DNA of 64,000 bases from Neolewinella marina (lineage in GTDB: Bacteria; Bacteroidota; Bacteroidia; Chitinophagales; Saprospiraceae), in the NCBI RefSeq assembly GCF_002631205.1, contig NZ_PDLO01000006.1, positions 1-64,000 of the forward strand, given 5' to 3'. Each line of letters begins with the position of its first letter. Position 1 is the stretch's first letter. The position numbers and the translations under genes were made by a program. Shown piece by piece: positions 35,225 through 42,871 of the stretch. Under the pieces are notes generated by a model. That model ran no database searches. It had not been told where the DNA came from and was given only the letters and a program-made list of their open reading frames with translations.

Positions 35225-37084
35225 ATGCGGGTAAAAGCCATGCACCCACCCTACTATGCTTATCTCCTGTTGGCCCTTGCCCTGTTGACCGGCACCCGCG
35301 GCCGCGCCCAGGATACCATCATCCGCCAGAATTTCGAAGCCGCCGCGCCCCGCCCCTTGTCCTACACTTCTCCCACGCCCCCCTACGGCAGCGGCGGCCT
35401 TCCCACCTGGAATGTCGTCACCGGCAGCGGGGCCATCGCCGAGGCCGCGGAGGGTACCCACTTCTGGGCGGTAAGGGACGCGGACAACCCCACGGCCGCC
35501 GCCCCCCGCCTGGAAATCACCTTCGACGCCGATACGATCTGCTCCCTGACCAGCGCCCGTTTCGTCTTCGCCTACCGGGTAGAGGGCTACGATGGCGGCG
35601 ATGATTTCGGCTACCTGCTTTACCTCGACGGTATTCCGGAGGAGGAGGTCATCCTGGTCGACGGCCGCAACGGCGGGGGCGTTTCCACCGACGGCTGGGT
35701 ATACGATACCGTCCCCATTCCCGGTACGGCCCATACCGCCCGGCTGCTGCTCTTCTTCGACCAGAACGGCGACGACGTGGCCGGCATCGACGACGTGCAG
35801 CTGCTGGCCACGGGCAACGACGGCAGCTGCCGCCCGGTATGCGGACTGCGCCTCGGGGAACCCCTGGCGAGCTGCGAGGGCATGAGCCCCGACGCGGACG
35901 AGTTGTTCTTGCAGATTCCCTATGCTGGAGCCGAAGCCGGCGCCCGGGTATACAGCAGCACTGGCCGGATCGGTGGCGACGACCCCGGCCGGGTGCCCGA
36001 TGGCACCATTACCCTGAGCGGCCTGCCGGAGGGAGAAGTCCACGTACTGCAGGTCAGCGGCGGCGACTGCGACCTGACCCTCCCGCTGGAGTACCCGGCC
36101 GACTGGTGTGCGCCCAGCGACCTGGTCATCAACGAAGTGCTCGCCGACCCCGGCGAGGACATCAACGGGGACGGCTACATCAACGGCGGCGACGAATTCG
36201 TGGAGCTTTTCAATCGGGGGAGCACGGACTACGCCCTGGGCCAGTACACCCTCCAAGACGCTTCCCAGTCCGGCCCCCGCTACACCTTCGCCCCCGATGC
36301 CCTGCTGGGGCCGGGACAATCCTTTCTGGTGGTCGCCAGTAGCGGAGCGCCCGACGCCGACTGCGCCTACGGCGTGGCCAGCGGTTTCCTGGGACTTAAC
36401 AACGACGGGCCGGAGACCGTCACCCTCCGCGACCCCGACGGGCGGGTGGTTGCCCAGTGGTCGGTCGACGATGCCCCCGCCGGCGAATCCCTGGTGCTCT
36501 CCCCCGACGGAAACCTGGACGGTGGCTATCTACCGCATACCTCCGTGGACGGCAACCGATCCTCGGCCTGCCTCACCGCCGCCCGCCTGCCGGTGAAGCT
36601 GGAGTCGTTTACGGTTACCCCCCTGGCCGCGGCGGTGCGGCTGGACTGGATCACGCGAGAAGAAATCCACCATGAGGCGTTCCTGGTGGAGCGCAGCAAG
36701 GCCGGCCGCCGGTATACCGTACTGGGCCGGTTGACGACCGGCAACGGCCATTACGTTTTCTTCGATTATGCGCCCTTCCCCGGTCAGAATATATACCGTC
36801 TGCGGCAGATCGACACCGACGGCGGCGAGACGGTCTACGGGCCACGGCTGGTAAGGCTCGACAGCGGAACGGTTCGCGTTTACCCCAACCCGACCACTGC
36901 TACCCTGACGTTAAGCGGAACGGTGGGGCCGGAGGTGCAATCCACCATCCACCGCTCCGACGGCCGGCGCGTCCTTTCCTTTCGGGGGGCGCAGGCCAAT
37001 GTGCGCAGTCTGCCGGCGGGGGTGTATTACCTGCGCATCCGCGGGGAGGCCTCCTCGGAGTCGGTCCGCTTTATAAAGGAGTAG
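35225..37084 (+). CDS. T9SS cargo: secreted protein with lamin-tail domain and C-terminal sorting signal
   Basis: 619 aa (an alternative start at 35240 gives 614). Signal peptide YAYLLLALALLTGTRGRAQ. An N-terminal beta-sandwich region (residues ~28-200) has FEAAAPRPLSYTSPTPPYG. A lamin-tail domain at ~298-400 reads LVINEVLADPGEDINGDGYI and GGDEFVELFNRGSTDYALG; its DINGDGYINGGDE stretch resembles a calcium-binding dockerin-like loop. The C-terminus (~545-619) is a type IX secretion type A sorting domain (VRVYPNPTTATLTLSG ... LPAGVYYLRI ... RFIKE). Predicted to be exported and attached to the cell surface or released. Its 3' end overlaps the converging hydrolase gene by 58 bp. Confidence 0.88.
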   Translation: MRVKAMHPPYYAYLLLALALLTGTRGRAQDTIIRQNFEAAAPRPLSYTSPTPPYGSGGLPTWNVVTGSGAIAEAAEGTHFWAVRDADNPTAAAPRLEITFDADTICSLTSARFVFAYRVEGYDGGDDFGYLLYLDGIPEEEVILVDGRNGGGVSTDGWVYDTVPIPGTAHTARLLLFFDQNGDDVAGIDDVQLLATGNDGSCRPVCGLRLGEPLASCEGMSPDADELFLQIPYAGAEAGARVYSSTGRIGGDDPGRVPDGTITLSGLPEGEVHVLQVSGGDCDLTLPLEYPADWCAPSDLVINEVLADPGEDINGDGYINGGDEFVELFNRGSTDYALGQYTLQDASQSGPRYTFAPDALLGPGQSFLVVASSGAPDADCAYGVASGFLGLNNDGPETVTLRDPDGRVVAQWSVDDAPAGESLVLSPDGNLDGGYLPHTSVDGNRSSACLTAARLPVKLESFTVTPLAAAVRLDWITREEIHHEAFLVERSKAGRRYTVLGRLTTGNGHYVFFDYAPFPGQNIYRLRQIDTDGGETVYGPRLVRLDSGTVRVYPNPTTATLTLSGTVGPEVQSTIHRSDGRRVLSFRGAQANVRSLPAGVYYLRIRGEASSESVRFIKE

Positions 37085-38349
37085 ATCATTTCCTGGATCC
37101 GGGGGCGGATCGACAGTTCGTAGATGGCCCGGCGGTCGCGGCCCGGATGCACGCGGTTGCTGAGGAAGATGTAGAGCAGGTCGTACTCCGGGTCGGCCCA
37201 GACGAAGGTGCCCGTGTAGCCGCTGTGCCCGAAGCTGGAGGGGGAGGCGGACTCGGCCACCGAACTGGTGGCGGCGTCGTATTTCAACAGCGGCTTATCG
37301 AAACCCAATCCGCGGCGGTTTCCTTCTTCGGGGTACTGGTAGCGGGTGAATTCCGCCACCGCCTCCTCCGTCAGGTAGCGACGGCCCTCGTAGGTGCCGC
37401 CGTTCATCAGCATCTGGTAAAGTTTGGCAAGGTCTTCGGCGGTAGAGAAGAGGCCGGCATTGGCGCTCACGCCATCCATCATGGCGGCCCCTTCGTCGTG
37501 TACCACCCCGTGGAGGGTATCCATGCGGAAAAACGTGTCTACTTCGGTGGGAACGATCCGGTCGAGGGGGATGCCGCGGTCCAGGGGGCGGTAGCCCAGG
37601 TCATCGGCCCCGAGGGGGTCGTAGAAGTTTTCCCTCAGGTACTGCCGGTAATCCTGGCCGGTGGTCCGCTCCACGTAGCCGGGGAGGAGGTAGAACAGGA
37701 GTCCGGAGTAGACGTAATCGCCGGGGGGCTTCAGCGGCGACTTGCGGATGGCGCGGTAGATGTTCTTTTCGCGGTACTTCCGGTGGAGCCAGAGGTCGTC
37801 CGTCAGCCGGATGGGGAAGCGGGCGGTGCTGTCGCGGCGCATCGTCCGCGCGCGGAAGCGATAGTCGTTGGTACGGGTGGCCTGCCAGTCCTTCTTCCAG
37901 GGATAGCGGCCGTTTCCGCGCAGGGTGGATTGCCAGTAGGGGACCCACGGCAACAGGCCGGCGCGGTGGGCGAGCACGGACCGCAGGGGGATGGCCTGCT
38001 TGTCGGTGCCCTTCAGCTCCTCGAACAGCCAGCCCAGGGGGGCGTCCAGGTTCAGGCGGTTTTCCCCGTACTGCTGCATCAGCACCAGCAGGGCGGAGGA
38101 GGTTTTGGTGACCGAGGCGAGGTCGTAGACGTCATCGGGGCGGGTGGGCCGCTGCCGTTCGTAGGTGTGGTGGCCGGCGGTGACGTGGAGCAGGGGTTCT
38201 CCCCGGTGCCATACCAGCACCTGGGCGCCGGGGAAGGCGCCAGCGTCGATGCCCTCCTCCAGTACCGAGCGGATGGAATCTTTCAGGGCATCCTGGGCCG
38301 TGAGCGGCAGGGTGAGCAGCAGGAGCAGCGGAGTAAGGAGAAAGCGCAT
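37027..38349 (-). CDS. secreted serine hydrolase, beta-lactamase/penicillin-binding-protein fold
   Basis: 440 aa. Signal peptide from the ATG at 38349 (FLLTPLLLLLTLPLTAQ). The catalytic Ser-x-x-Lys is SVTK (Ser79, Lys82). The second motif is the YSG of DYVYSGLLFY (Tyr as general base). The C-terminal FGHSGYTGTFVW replaces the classical KTG with HSG, as in class-C-like esterases and D-aminopeptidase homologues. It is probably a periplasmic or surface peptidase/esterase acting on peptidoglycan peptides or esters. True beta-lactam resistance is not implied. Its last 58 bp are antisense to the T9SS cargo gene. Confidence 0.88.
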   Translation of the reverse strand: MRFLLTPLLLLLTLPLTAQDALKDSIRSVLEEGIDAGAFPGAQVLVWHRGEPLLHVTAGHHTYERQRPTRPDDVYDLASVTKTSSALLVLMQQYGENRLNLDAPLGWLFEELKGTDKQAIPLRSVLAHRAGLLPWVPYWQSTLRGNGRYPWKKDWQATRTNDYRFRARTMRRDSTARFPIRLTDDLWLHRKYREKNIYRAIRKSPLKPPGDYVYSGLLFYLLPGYVERTTGQDYRQYLRENFYDPLGADDLGYRPLDRGIPLDRIVPTEVDTFFRMDTLHGVVHDEGAAMMDGVSANAGLFSTAEDLAKLYQMLMNGGTYEGRRYLTEEAVAEFTRYQYPEEGNRRGLGFDKPLLKYDAATSSVAESASPSSFGHSGYTGTFVWADPEYDLLYIFLSNRVHPGRDRRAIYELSIRPRIQEMIYSFIKRTDSEEASPRMRR

Positions 38350-38394
38350 GGGCGGGGATTGGGCGGGTACGCGGGTGCGGTGCAAAGTACCGCT

Positions 38395-39159
38395 TTACAG
38401 CGGAGTCCAGTGGGTGGCCATGGTGGCCAGCAGTTCGGAATCGTTGCGGTAGAGGGCGTGGAGGAATCCGGTGGTCTGTCCGTCGGGGGCGGTCCGTGCC
38501 GTGAGGGTGTCCCCGTAGCGGGCTTCGCGGTGGTAGGAGATGTCCGCGTGGCGGGGGAGGTGGCTGGAGAGGAAGTCGAGGCCCAGGGGCTCCAGCATCA
38601 GTTCGGGGAAGGCGGGATTGGTGAGGTGGTTGTTGAAGTCGAGGTGGGAGAAGGCTACCTGGCAGTGGCGCTCCGCGGTGGGCGTTGCCGGGGGTACCAG
38701 CTTACCGCCGGGGCGGGGCAGGTGGGTGGCCGGGTCCGGCAGGGTGCCGAGCCGGTGTACCACCTCGTCGGGGATGGGGCGGATGCGGCGGGTTTCCAGG
38801 TGCATGACCGACCAGGTAGAGGTGGAGCGGATCAGGGGGCGGCCGTCCCCGTCGAGGAGGTAGAAGTCGCGGTAGGTGATCAGCCGGCGGTCGATGTGGG
38901 TGGGCAGGGTGGTGACGGAAACTTCCTCTCCGAGGCGGGGCCAGCGGTCGGCCTCGATCACCTGCCGGTGCATCACCCAGGTGAGGCCGTGGGCCGCCGT
39001 GAGGTCGCTGCTGGATACCCCCAGGCGGTCCGTATTCTGCATGGCGGCCTCCTGGAACAGCCGGATCAGGTGGGGCAGGGTCAGCCGCCGGTGGGGCCCG
39101 ACGGTGGACGCCGCGATGCGGGCCGTGACCGTTTCCCGGAGGGGTGATTCTTGGAGCAC
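38395..39159 (-). CDS. acyl-[acyl-carrier-protein] thioesterase
   Basis: 254 aa from a GTG at 39159, the family's usual length; there is no ATG nearby and a longer in-frame extension is Arg/Cys-rich. Tandem hot-dog domains are seen. The first shows LPHLIRLFQEAAMQNTDRLG, LTWVMHRQVIEADRWPRLGE and DRRLITYRDFYLLD; the second carries SHLDFNNHLTNPAF, with the catalytic Asp174/Asn176/His178-type motif. It releases free fatty acids from acyl-ACP, setting chain length. It is divergent from a small unknown gene. Confidence 0.9.
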   Translation of the reverse strand: MLQESPLRETVTARIAASTVGPHRRLTLPHLIRLFQEAAMQNTDRLGVSSSDLTAAHGLTWVMHRQVIEADRWPRLGEEVSVTTLPTHIDRRLITYRDFYLLDGDGRPLIRSTSTWSVMHLETRRIRPIPDEVVHRLGTLPDPATHLPRPGGKLVPPATPTAERHCQVAFSHLDFNNHLTNPAFPELMLEPLGLDFLSSHLPRHADISYHREARYGDTLTARTAPDGQTTGFLHALYRNDSELLATMATHWTPL

Positions 39160-39176
39160 GCTAACAACTTTTTGTT

Positions 39177-39184
39177 TATTTTTG
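39177..39184 (+). promoter_or_regulatory. -7 promoter box for the 39205 gene
   Basis: TATTTTTG followed by C, an exact TAnnTTTG(C) match, 20 nt before the ATG. It sits in a short AT-rich patch between the divergent thioesterase gene and this gene. Confidence 0.6.
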
Positions 39185-39204
39185 CCAAACTCAAAACACA
39201 GCGT

Positions 39205-39678
39205 ATGGCACTGAGGGCCGTAACCCGCCGACCCGTCTACATAGCTTCCTTCGCACCGGCGCCGGTGGCGGAGGGGGTGGACGACGGCGCGGAAGATACT
39301 CCGGCGCCTGCATTCCGGCTGCGCGACCGTTTCCCGGCGGCGGGGGAGGAGGCCCACGGCGGGGTTTCGGACGGCTACTGCTTCCGCATCACCTTCGCGG
39401 CGGGGCGGCTGGACCAGACGCTGGAGCTCCTGCGCACCTTCCTGCAGGAGGAGGGTTACGCCGATGTACCCCTGCCGGCCGACGCCGAGGAGCTACGGAA
39501 ATTTCGCCTGCCCCCCAAGCTGCGCCACCAGCTTTCGCTCTTTGGCGAAGACGGCTACGTCCACAACCCCGTCCGGGTGCTCTTTCCCCCGCCGGGGGGC
39601 AAGCGCGGGGCCCTGATCCTGGAGGTTTGCAACGAATCGGCCCCCGGTCACCTGCTGCGGTTCCACCGCCGCGGTTAG
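39205..39678 (+). CDS. hypothetical protein
   Basis: 157 aa, no signal peptide or membrane helix. It starts MALRAVTRRPVYIASFAPAP, then has an acidic Pro-rich segment (~20-45) and a compact C-terminal half (FRLRDRFPAAGEEAHG, LDQTLELLRTFLQEEGYADV, GALILEVCNESAPGHLLRFH). It was not recognised as a known family. It has its own promoter box and codon use like its neighbours, so it is probably real. Confidence 0.65.
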   Translation: MALRAVTRRPVYIASFAPAPVAEGVDDGAEDTPAPAFRLRDRFPAAGEEAHGGVSDGYCFRITFAAGRLDQTLELLRTFLQEEGYADVPLPADAEELRKFRLPPKLRHQLSLFGEDGYVHNPVRVLFPPPGGKRGALILEVCNESAPGHLLRFHRRG

Positions 39679-39883
39679 GGGATAGGGGCAAAATATCAAG
39701 GTTTTCCTGAGGGTTTGCCCCAAAAGTTATCTAGGTAAGGGTTTAATGTCCTAAAATTGCACCCCGTAACATATCGTCCTGAACAAAAAGCGTTTGTAGG
39801 CGATAAACCGGTAGGTGTTTCCACGCGCGGCGGGGAGGCTGCCTCTATAATCTGTCATTAATCCAAACGTCAAACCCGCAAAT

Positions 39884-41554
39884 ATGCTCAAGCAGTTACT
39901 TCTAGTTTTCGCGGCACTCTCCTGTATCAATTTATATGGCCAGGGAGAACCGGCCAGCACAGAATCGCCCGAAAGCCCCTACCCTTGGGAATTTGGTATC
40001 CAGCTGGGAACCTCTGCCCTCGGTGGCGATATGATTGAAGACAACCTGGTTTTCCTCAATCAGGCCCACTTCGGTGGTGGTGTTTACCTGAGCCGCCGGC
40101 TGGGAGCAGCTGCAGCCCTGCGCGCGGCCGTCATGTACGGTTCGCTCCACAGCGACGATGCCAAGAGCGAAGACCCCAACATGGTCAGCCGGGGCTACAC
40201 CTCCGAAGCTACCGTGATCGAGCCCAGCCTGAGCCTGGTGCTTGAGCCCTTCTACGGCACCCGCTTCTCCGACGACTTCCTGTTCAAGGGTGGTCTTTCC
40301 CCCTACATCTCCGGCGGTGTCGGTTACGGTATCTGGGGTGATGTAACCACCACCTACGGCAGCGACGCCGGCGACGCCGACGTACAGGCCGACATGGCCG
40401 CTGAAGCCGACGATTCCGGTGGACTCGTGTTCCCCCTGGGTGTTGGTCTGCGCTACCACTTCTCGCCCAAGTCCTCGATTGGCCTCGATTACAGCGTGCG
40501 CCTGACGAGCTCGGACCTCATCGACGGCGTTTCCGCCTCCGGTGACCCCGACAACGACGACTCCTACGCTTTCTTCGGCCTGACCTACTCCGTAGGCTTC
40601 GGTGCCCGTGATGCCGACAAAGACGGTGTGAAGGACCTGGTGGACGAATGCCCCACCGAGGCCGGCCCCGCCGCTACCAACGGCTGCCCTGATCGCGACG
40701 GTGACGGTGTTGCCGACAAGGACGACCGCTGCCCCGATGAGGCCGGCGTTGCCAACCTCGCCGGTTGCCCCGATGGCGACAGCGACGGCGTAGCCGACCG
40801 CGACGACGACTGCCCCACCGAGCCCGGAACCGCTGCCACCAACGGCTGCCCCGATGGCGACGGTGACGGTGTTGCCGACAAAGACGACGAGTGCCCCACT
40901 GAAGCCGGTCTGGCCAGCCTGAACGGCTGCCCCGATGGCGACGGCGACGGAATTGCCGACAAAGACGATGAGTGCCCCAGCGAAGCCGGCCCCGCCGCTA
41001 CCAACGGCTGCCCCGACCGCGACGGTGACGGAATCGCCGACAAGGACGACGAGTGCCCCGATGAGGCCGGTGTTGCCGAGCGCAACGGTTGCCCGCTGCC
41101 CAACGAGCGCCCCGAGAACCTGCAGGAGCGGATCGCCCGCTACGGCAAGATCCTCGAAGGCCAGGACTTCAAGCACATCCGCATCGACAGCGTGAACGGT
41201 ACCATCGAGATCGACCGTATCTACTTCCCCACTGACGTATCGAGCCTGAACCGCCCCGACCGCCTGATCATCCAGGAGATCGACCGCTTCATGAGCCTGC
41301 CCGGCGCTGAGAACTTCAGCATCCGCTACGAAGGCCACGCTGACCGCCGTGCTTCCGACGAGTACAACATGAACCTGTCGCAGCGTCGTGCTGAGTCGGC
41401 CAAGCAGTACACCCTCCGCCAGGAAGGTGCCAAGGAGGCCAACCTGAGCACCATCGGATTCGGTGAAAACCAGCCCGTAGGTGAGACCCTCCGCGAGAAC
41501 CGCGTGGTGATCCCCGTAGCTACCGAGCCTACGGTGATGATGCCCAATAACTAG
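39884..41554 (+). CDS. OmpA-family outer membrane protein with six thrombospondin type 3 repeats
   Basis: 556 aa. Signal peptide 1-20 (LLLVFAALSCINLYGQ). An N-terminal eight-strand-type barrel (~35-240) has aromatic strand ends (GVGLRYHFSPKSSIGLDYSVRL). Residues 243-404 are six 27-residue thrombospondin type 3 repeats (pattern DxDGDGVADKDDxCPxEAG), which bind calcium in known members. The C-terminal OmpA domain (~430-550) shows YEGHADRRASDEYNMNLSQRR, with the peptidoglycan (meso-DAP) contacting Asp and Arg. It probably tethers the outer membrane to the wall. Transcribed alone; a strong terminator follows. Confidence 0.92.
   Translation: MLKQLLLVFAALSCINLYGQGEPASTESPESPYPWEFGIQLGTSALGGDMIEDNLVFLNQAHFGGGVYLSRRLGAAAALRAAVMYGSLHSDDAKSEDPNMVSRGYTSEATVIEPSLSLVLEPFYGTRFSDDFLFKGGLSPYISGGVGYGIWGDVTTTYGSDAGDADVQADMAAEADDSGGLVFPLGVGLRYHFSPKSSIGLDYSVRLTSSDLIDGVSASGDPDNDDSYAFFGLTYSVGFGARDADKDGVKDLVDECPTEAGPAATNGCPDRDGDGVADKDDRCPDEAGVANLAGCPDGDSDGVADRDDDCPTEPGTAATNGCPDGDGDGVADKDDECPTEAGLASLNGCPDGDGDGIADKDDECPSEAGPAATNGCPDRDGDGIADKDDECPDEAGVAERNGCPLPNERPENLQERIARYGKILEGQDFKHIRIDSVNGTIEIDRIYFPTDVSSLNRPDRLIIQEIDRFMSLPGAENFSIRYEGHADRRASDEYNMNLSQRRAESAKQYTLRQEGAKEANLSTIGFGENQPVGETLRENRVVIPVATEPTVMMPNN
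40610..41095 (+). repeat. six 81-bp in-frame tandem repeats (thrombospondin type 3 units)
   Basis: Six exact-length 81-bp units code for 27 residues each, with two cysteines and six to nine aspartates per unit. Units 1, 3 and 5 carry the variant AATNGCP; units 2, 4 and 6 carry others (NLAGCP, SLNGCP, ERNGCP). This suggests duplication of a two-unit block. DNA identity between units is high enough for recombination to change copy number. Confidence 0.9.
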
Positions 41555-41582
41555 TCCGGTTTACTCCGGTAAACCCCGACCA

Positions 41583-41620
41583 CAGGGGGTGCTTCCGACA
41601 GGAGGCACCCCCTGTTTTTT
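41583..41620 (+). terminator. strong rho-independent terminator after the OmpA/TSP3 gene
   Basis: Perfect 10-bp arms CAGGGGGTGC and GCACCCCCTG, extended inward by four more pairs (one G-T) to a GACA loop, are followed by TTTTTT. The rest of the gap to 41861 holds no recognised gene or exact promoter box. Confidence 0.93.
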
Positions 41621-41861
41621 CGTGGCGGGCCGTAACCGGAGACAGAAAATTCCCCAAGCCTCCGCACTTTTGTGGAAAGTCGGCGTTGCAAAGAGCTGAT
41701 TAGCAGCTACAAAGGAGGGGGGCTTTCTCGACAGTAGCTTCGTAGCCCGTTCGTGGCTCACCTTTGCGTATCAATTTGTTACACCCGGCCGCCGGGCATG
41801 ACCATTGTTTACGGGGGATTTATGTGCGTTTAGTTCAGTTTAAGTAAAAGTTGTTTGGAAA

Positions 41862-42806
41862 ATGTCTGAGTACAAGGTGATCATCGCGGGGCAGCTCGAG
41901 TTCGGCTCGGAACGGGCCTACAACCAGGTTATGGAGCAGTACGCCCATCGCATGGAGAATTATTACAAGAATGATATTCTCCTCAAGCCCGAAGCCATCT
42001 TCAAGGAAGATGAACTTACCCTGGACGTGCCCCGCACGGTAATGCCCAGCACCGAACGCCTCTGGCTCAATACCCTCAATCTCCTCGAACGGGTGGTCAC
42101 CTTCAGTATCGCCGGCAGCCTCAACCTGTGGCGGCTGGATGCCGGGGTGATGATCGACCACTACAAGCTGGAACCGAAGAGCGACCGCACCACGGTACAG
42201 CTCTTTAACCGCGGTCGGGAAATGGTCGACCAGCGCGACAACGAGCAGGAAGCCCTGAAGATGATGACCAAGGTCGTTACCCGCTTCGAACGCCACGCCC
42301 AGGCCTACGAGCGCCGCGGATTCGTGAACTACCGGCTGGGCAACGACAAGGACGCCCTCTACGACTACACCAAAAGCATTTCCATCAACCCCCTGATGCC
42401 GGAGAGCTACTACGGCCGGGGGCTGGTGCACATCCGCCAGAACAATACGGCGGAGGCCGCCGCCGACTTCGAGGCGGTAACCAAAAACAGCATCCCCCAC
42501 CAGGCCATCTACTGGATGGCTCAGGTGGCCCTCGGCGACGCCTACCTGGAACTCGGCCGCCTGGCCGATGCCATGCGGATCTACGGCATGTTCACGAAGC
42601 GCAAGCAGCGCATCGCCAGCCTCGACCGCTACGACCGCCGGGTGGCTTTCCAGCTCGGACAGCTCTACGCCCGCGCCGGAAGGCCCAAGGACGCCGCCAA
42701 CGCTTTCGAACGGGCGCTGGAATCCCAACCCGACCACAAGGCCCCTTCGGAGGAAAAGATCAAGCAGGAACTGGGTAAACTGCGGGCCGCCTCGAGCGAG
42801 GCCTGA
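41862..42806 (+). CDS. TPR-containing protein
   Basis: 314 aa, no signal peptide. The N-terminal ~115 residues (SEYKVIIAGQLEFGSERAYN ... DAGVMIDHYKLEP) are of unrecognised type and include two helices. From ~residue 120 it has tetratricopeptide repeats: AQAYERRGFVNYRLGNDKDALYDY, ESYYGRGLVHIRQNNTAEAAADF, QVALGDAYLELGRLADAMRIY and FQLGQLYARAGRPKDAANAF. Probably a cytoplasmic scaffold. It lies 65 bp upstream of the PorE-like gene and may be cotranscribed with it. Confidence 0.85.
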   Translation: MSEYKVIIAGQLEFGSERAYNQVMEQYAHRMENYYKNDILLKPEAIFKEDELTLDVPRTVMPSTERLWLNTLNLLERVVTFSIAGSLNLWRLDAGVMIDHYKLEPKSDRTTVQLFNRGREMVDQRDNEQEALKMMTKVVTRFERHAQAYERRGFVNYRLGNDKDALYDYTKSISINPLMPESYYGRGLVHIRQNNTAEAAADFEAVTKNSIPHQAIYWMAQVALGDAYLELGRLADAMRIYGMFTKRKQRIASLDRYDRRVAFQLGQLYARAGRPKDAANAFERALESQPDHKAPSEEKIKQELGKLRAASSEA

Positions 42807-42871
42807 GCTGTTTAAGGCGCACTATCCGCCCCGGCCAACCGTTGTAGGAGTATACGTTAACTCCGTCGACC

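Noticed and set aside
37027-38349. Beta-lactamase resistance gene
   Set aside because: The SxxK fold is shared by many esterases and peptidases; the HSG third motif and lipid/peptidase-like context give no support for antibiotic hydrolysis.
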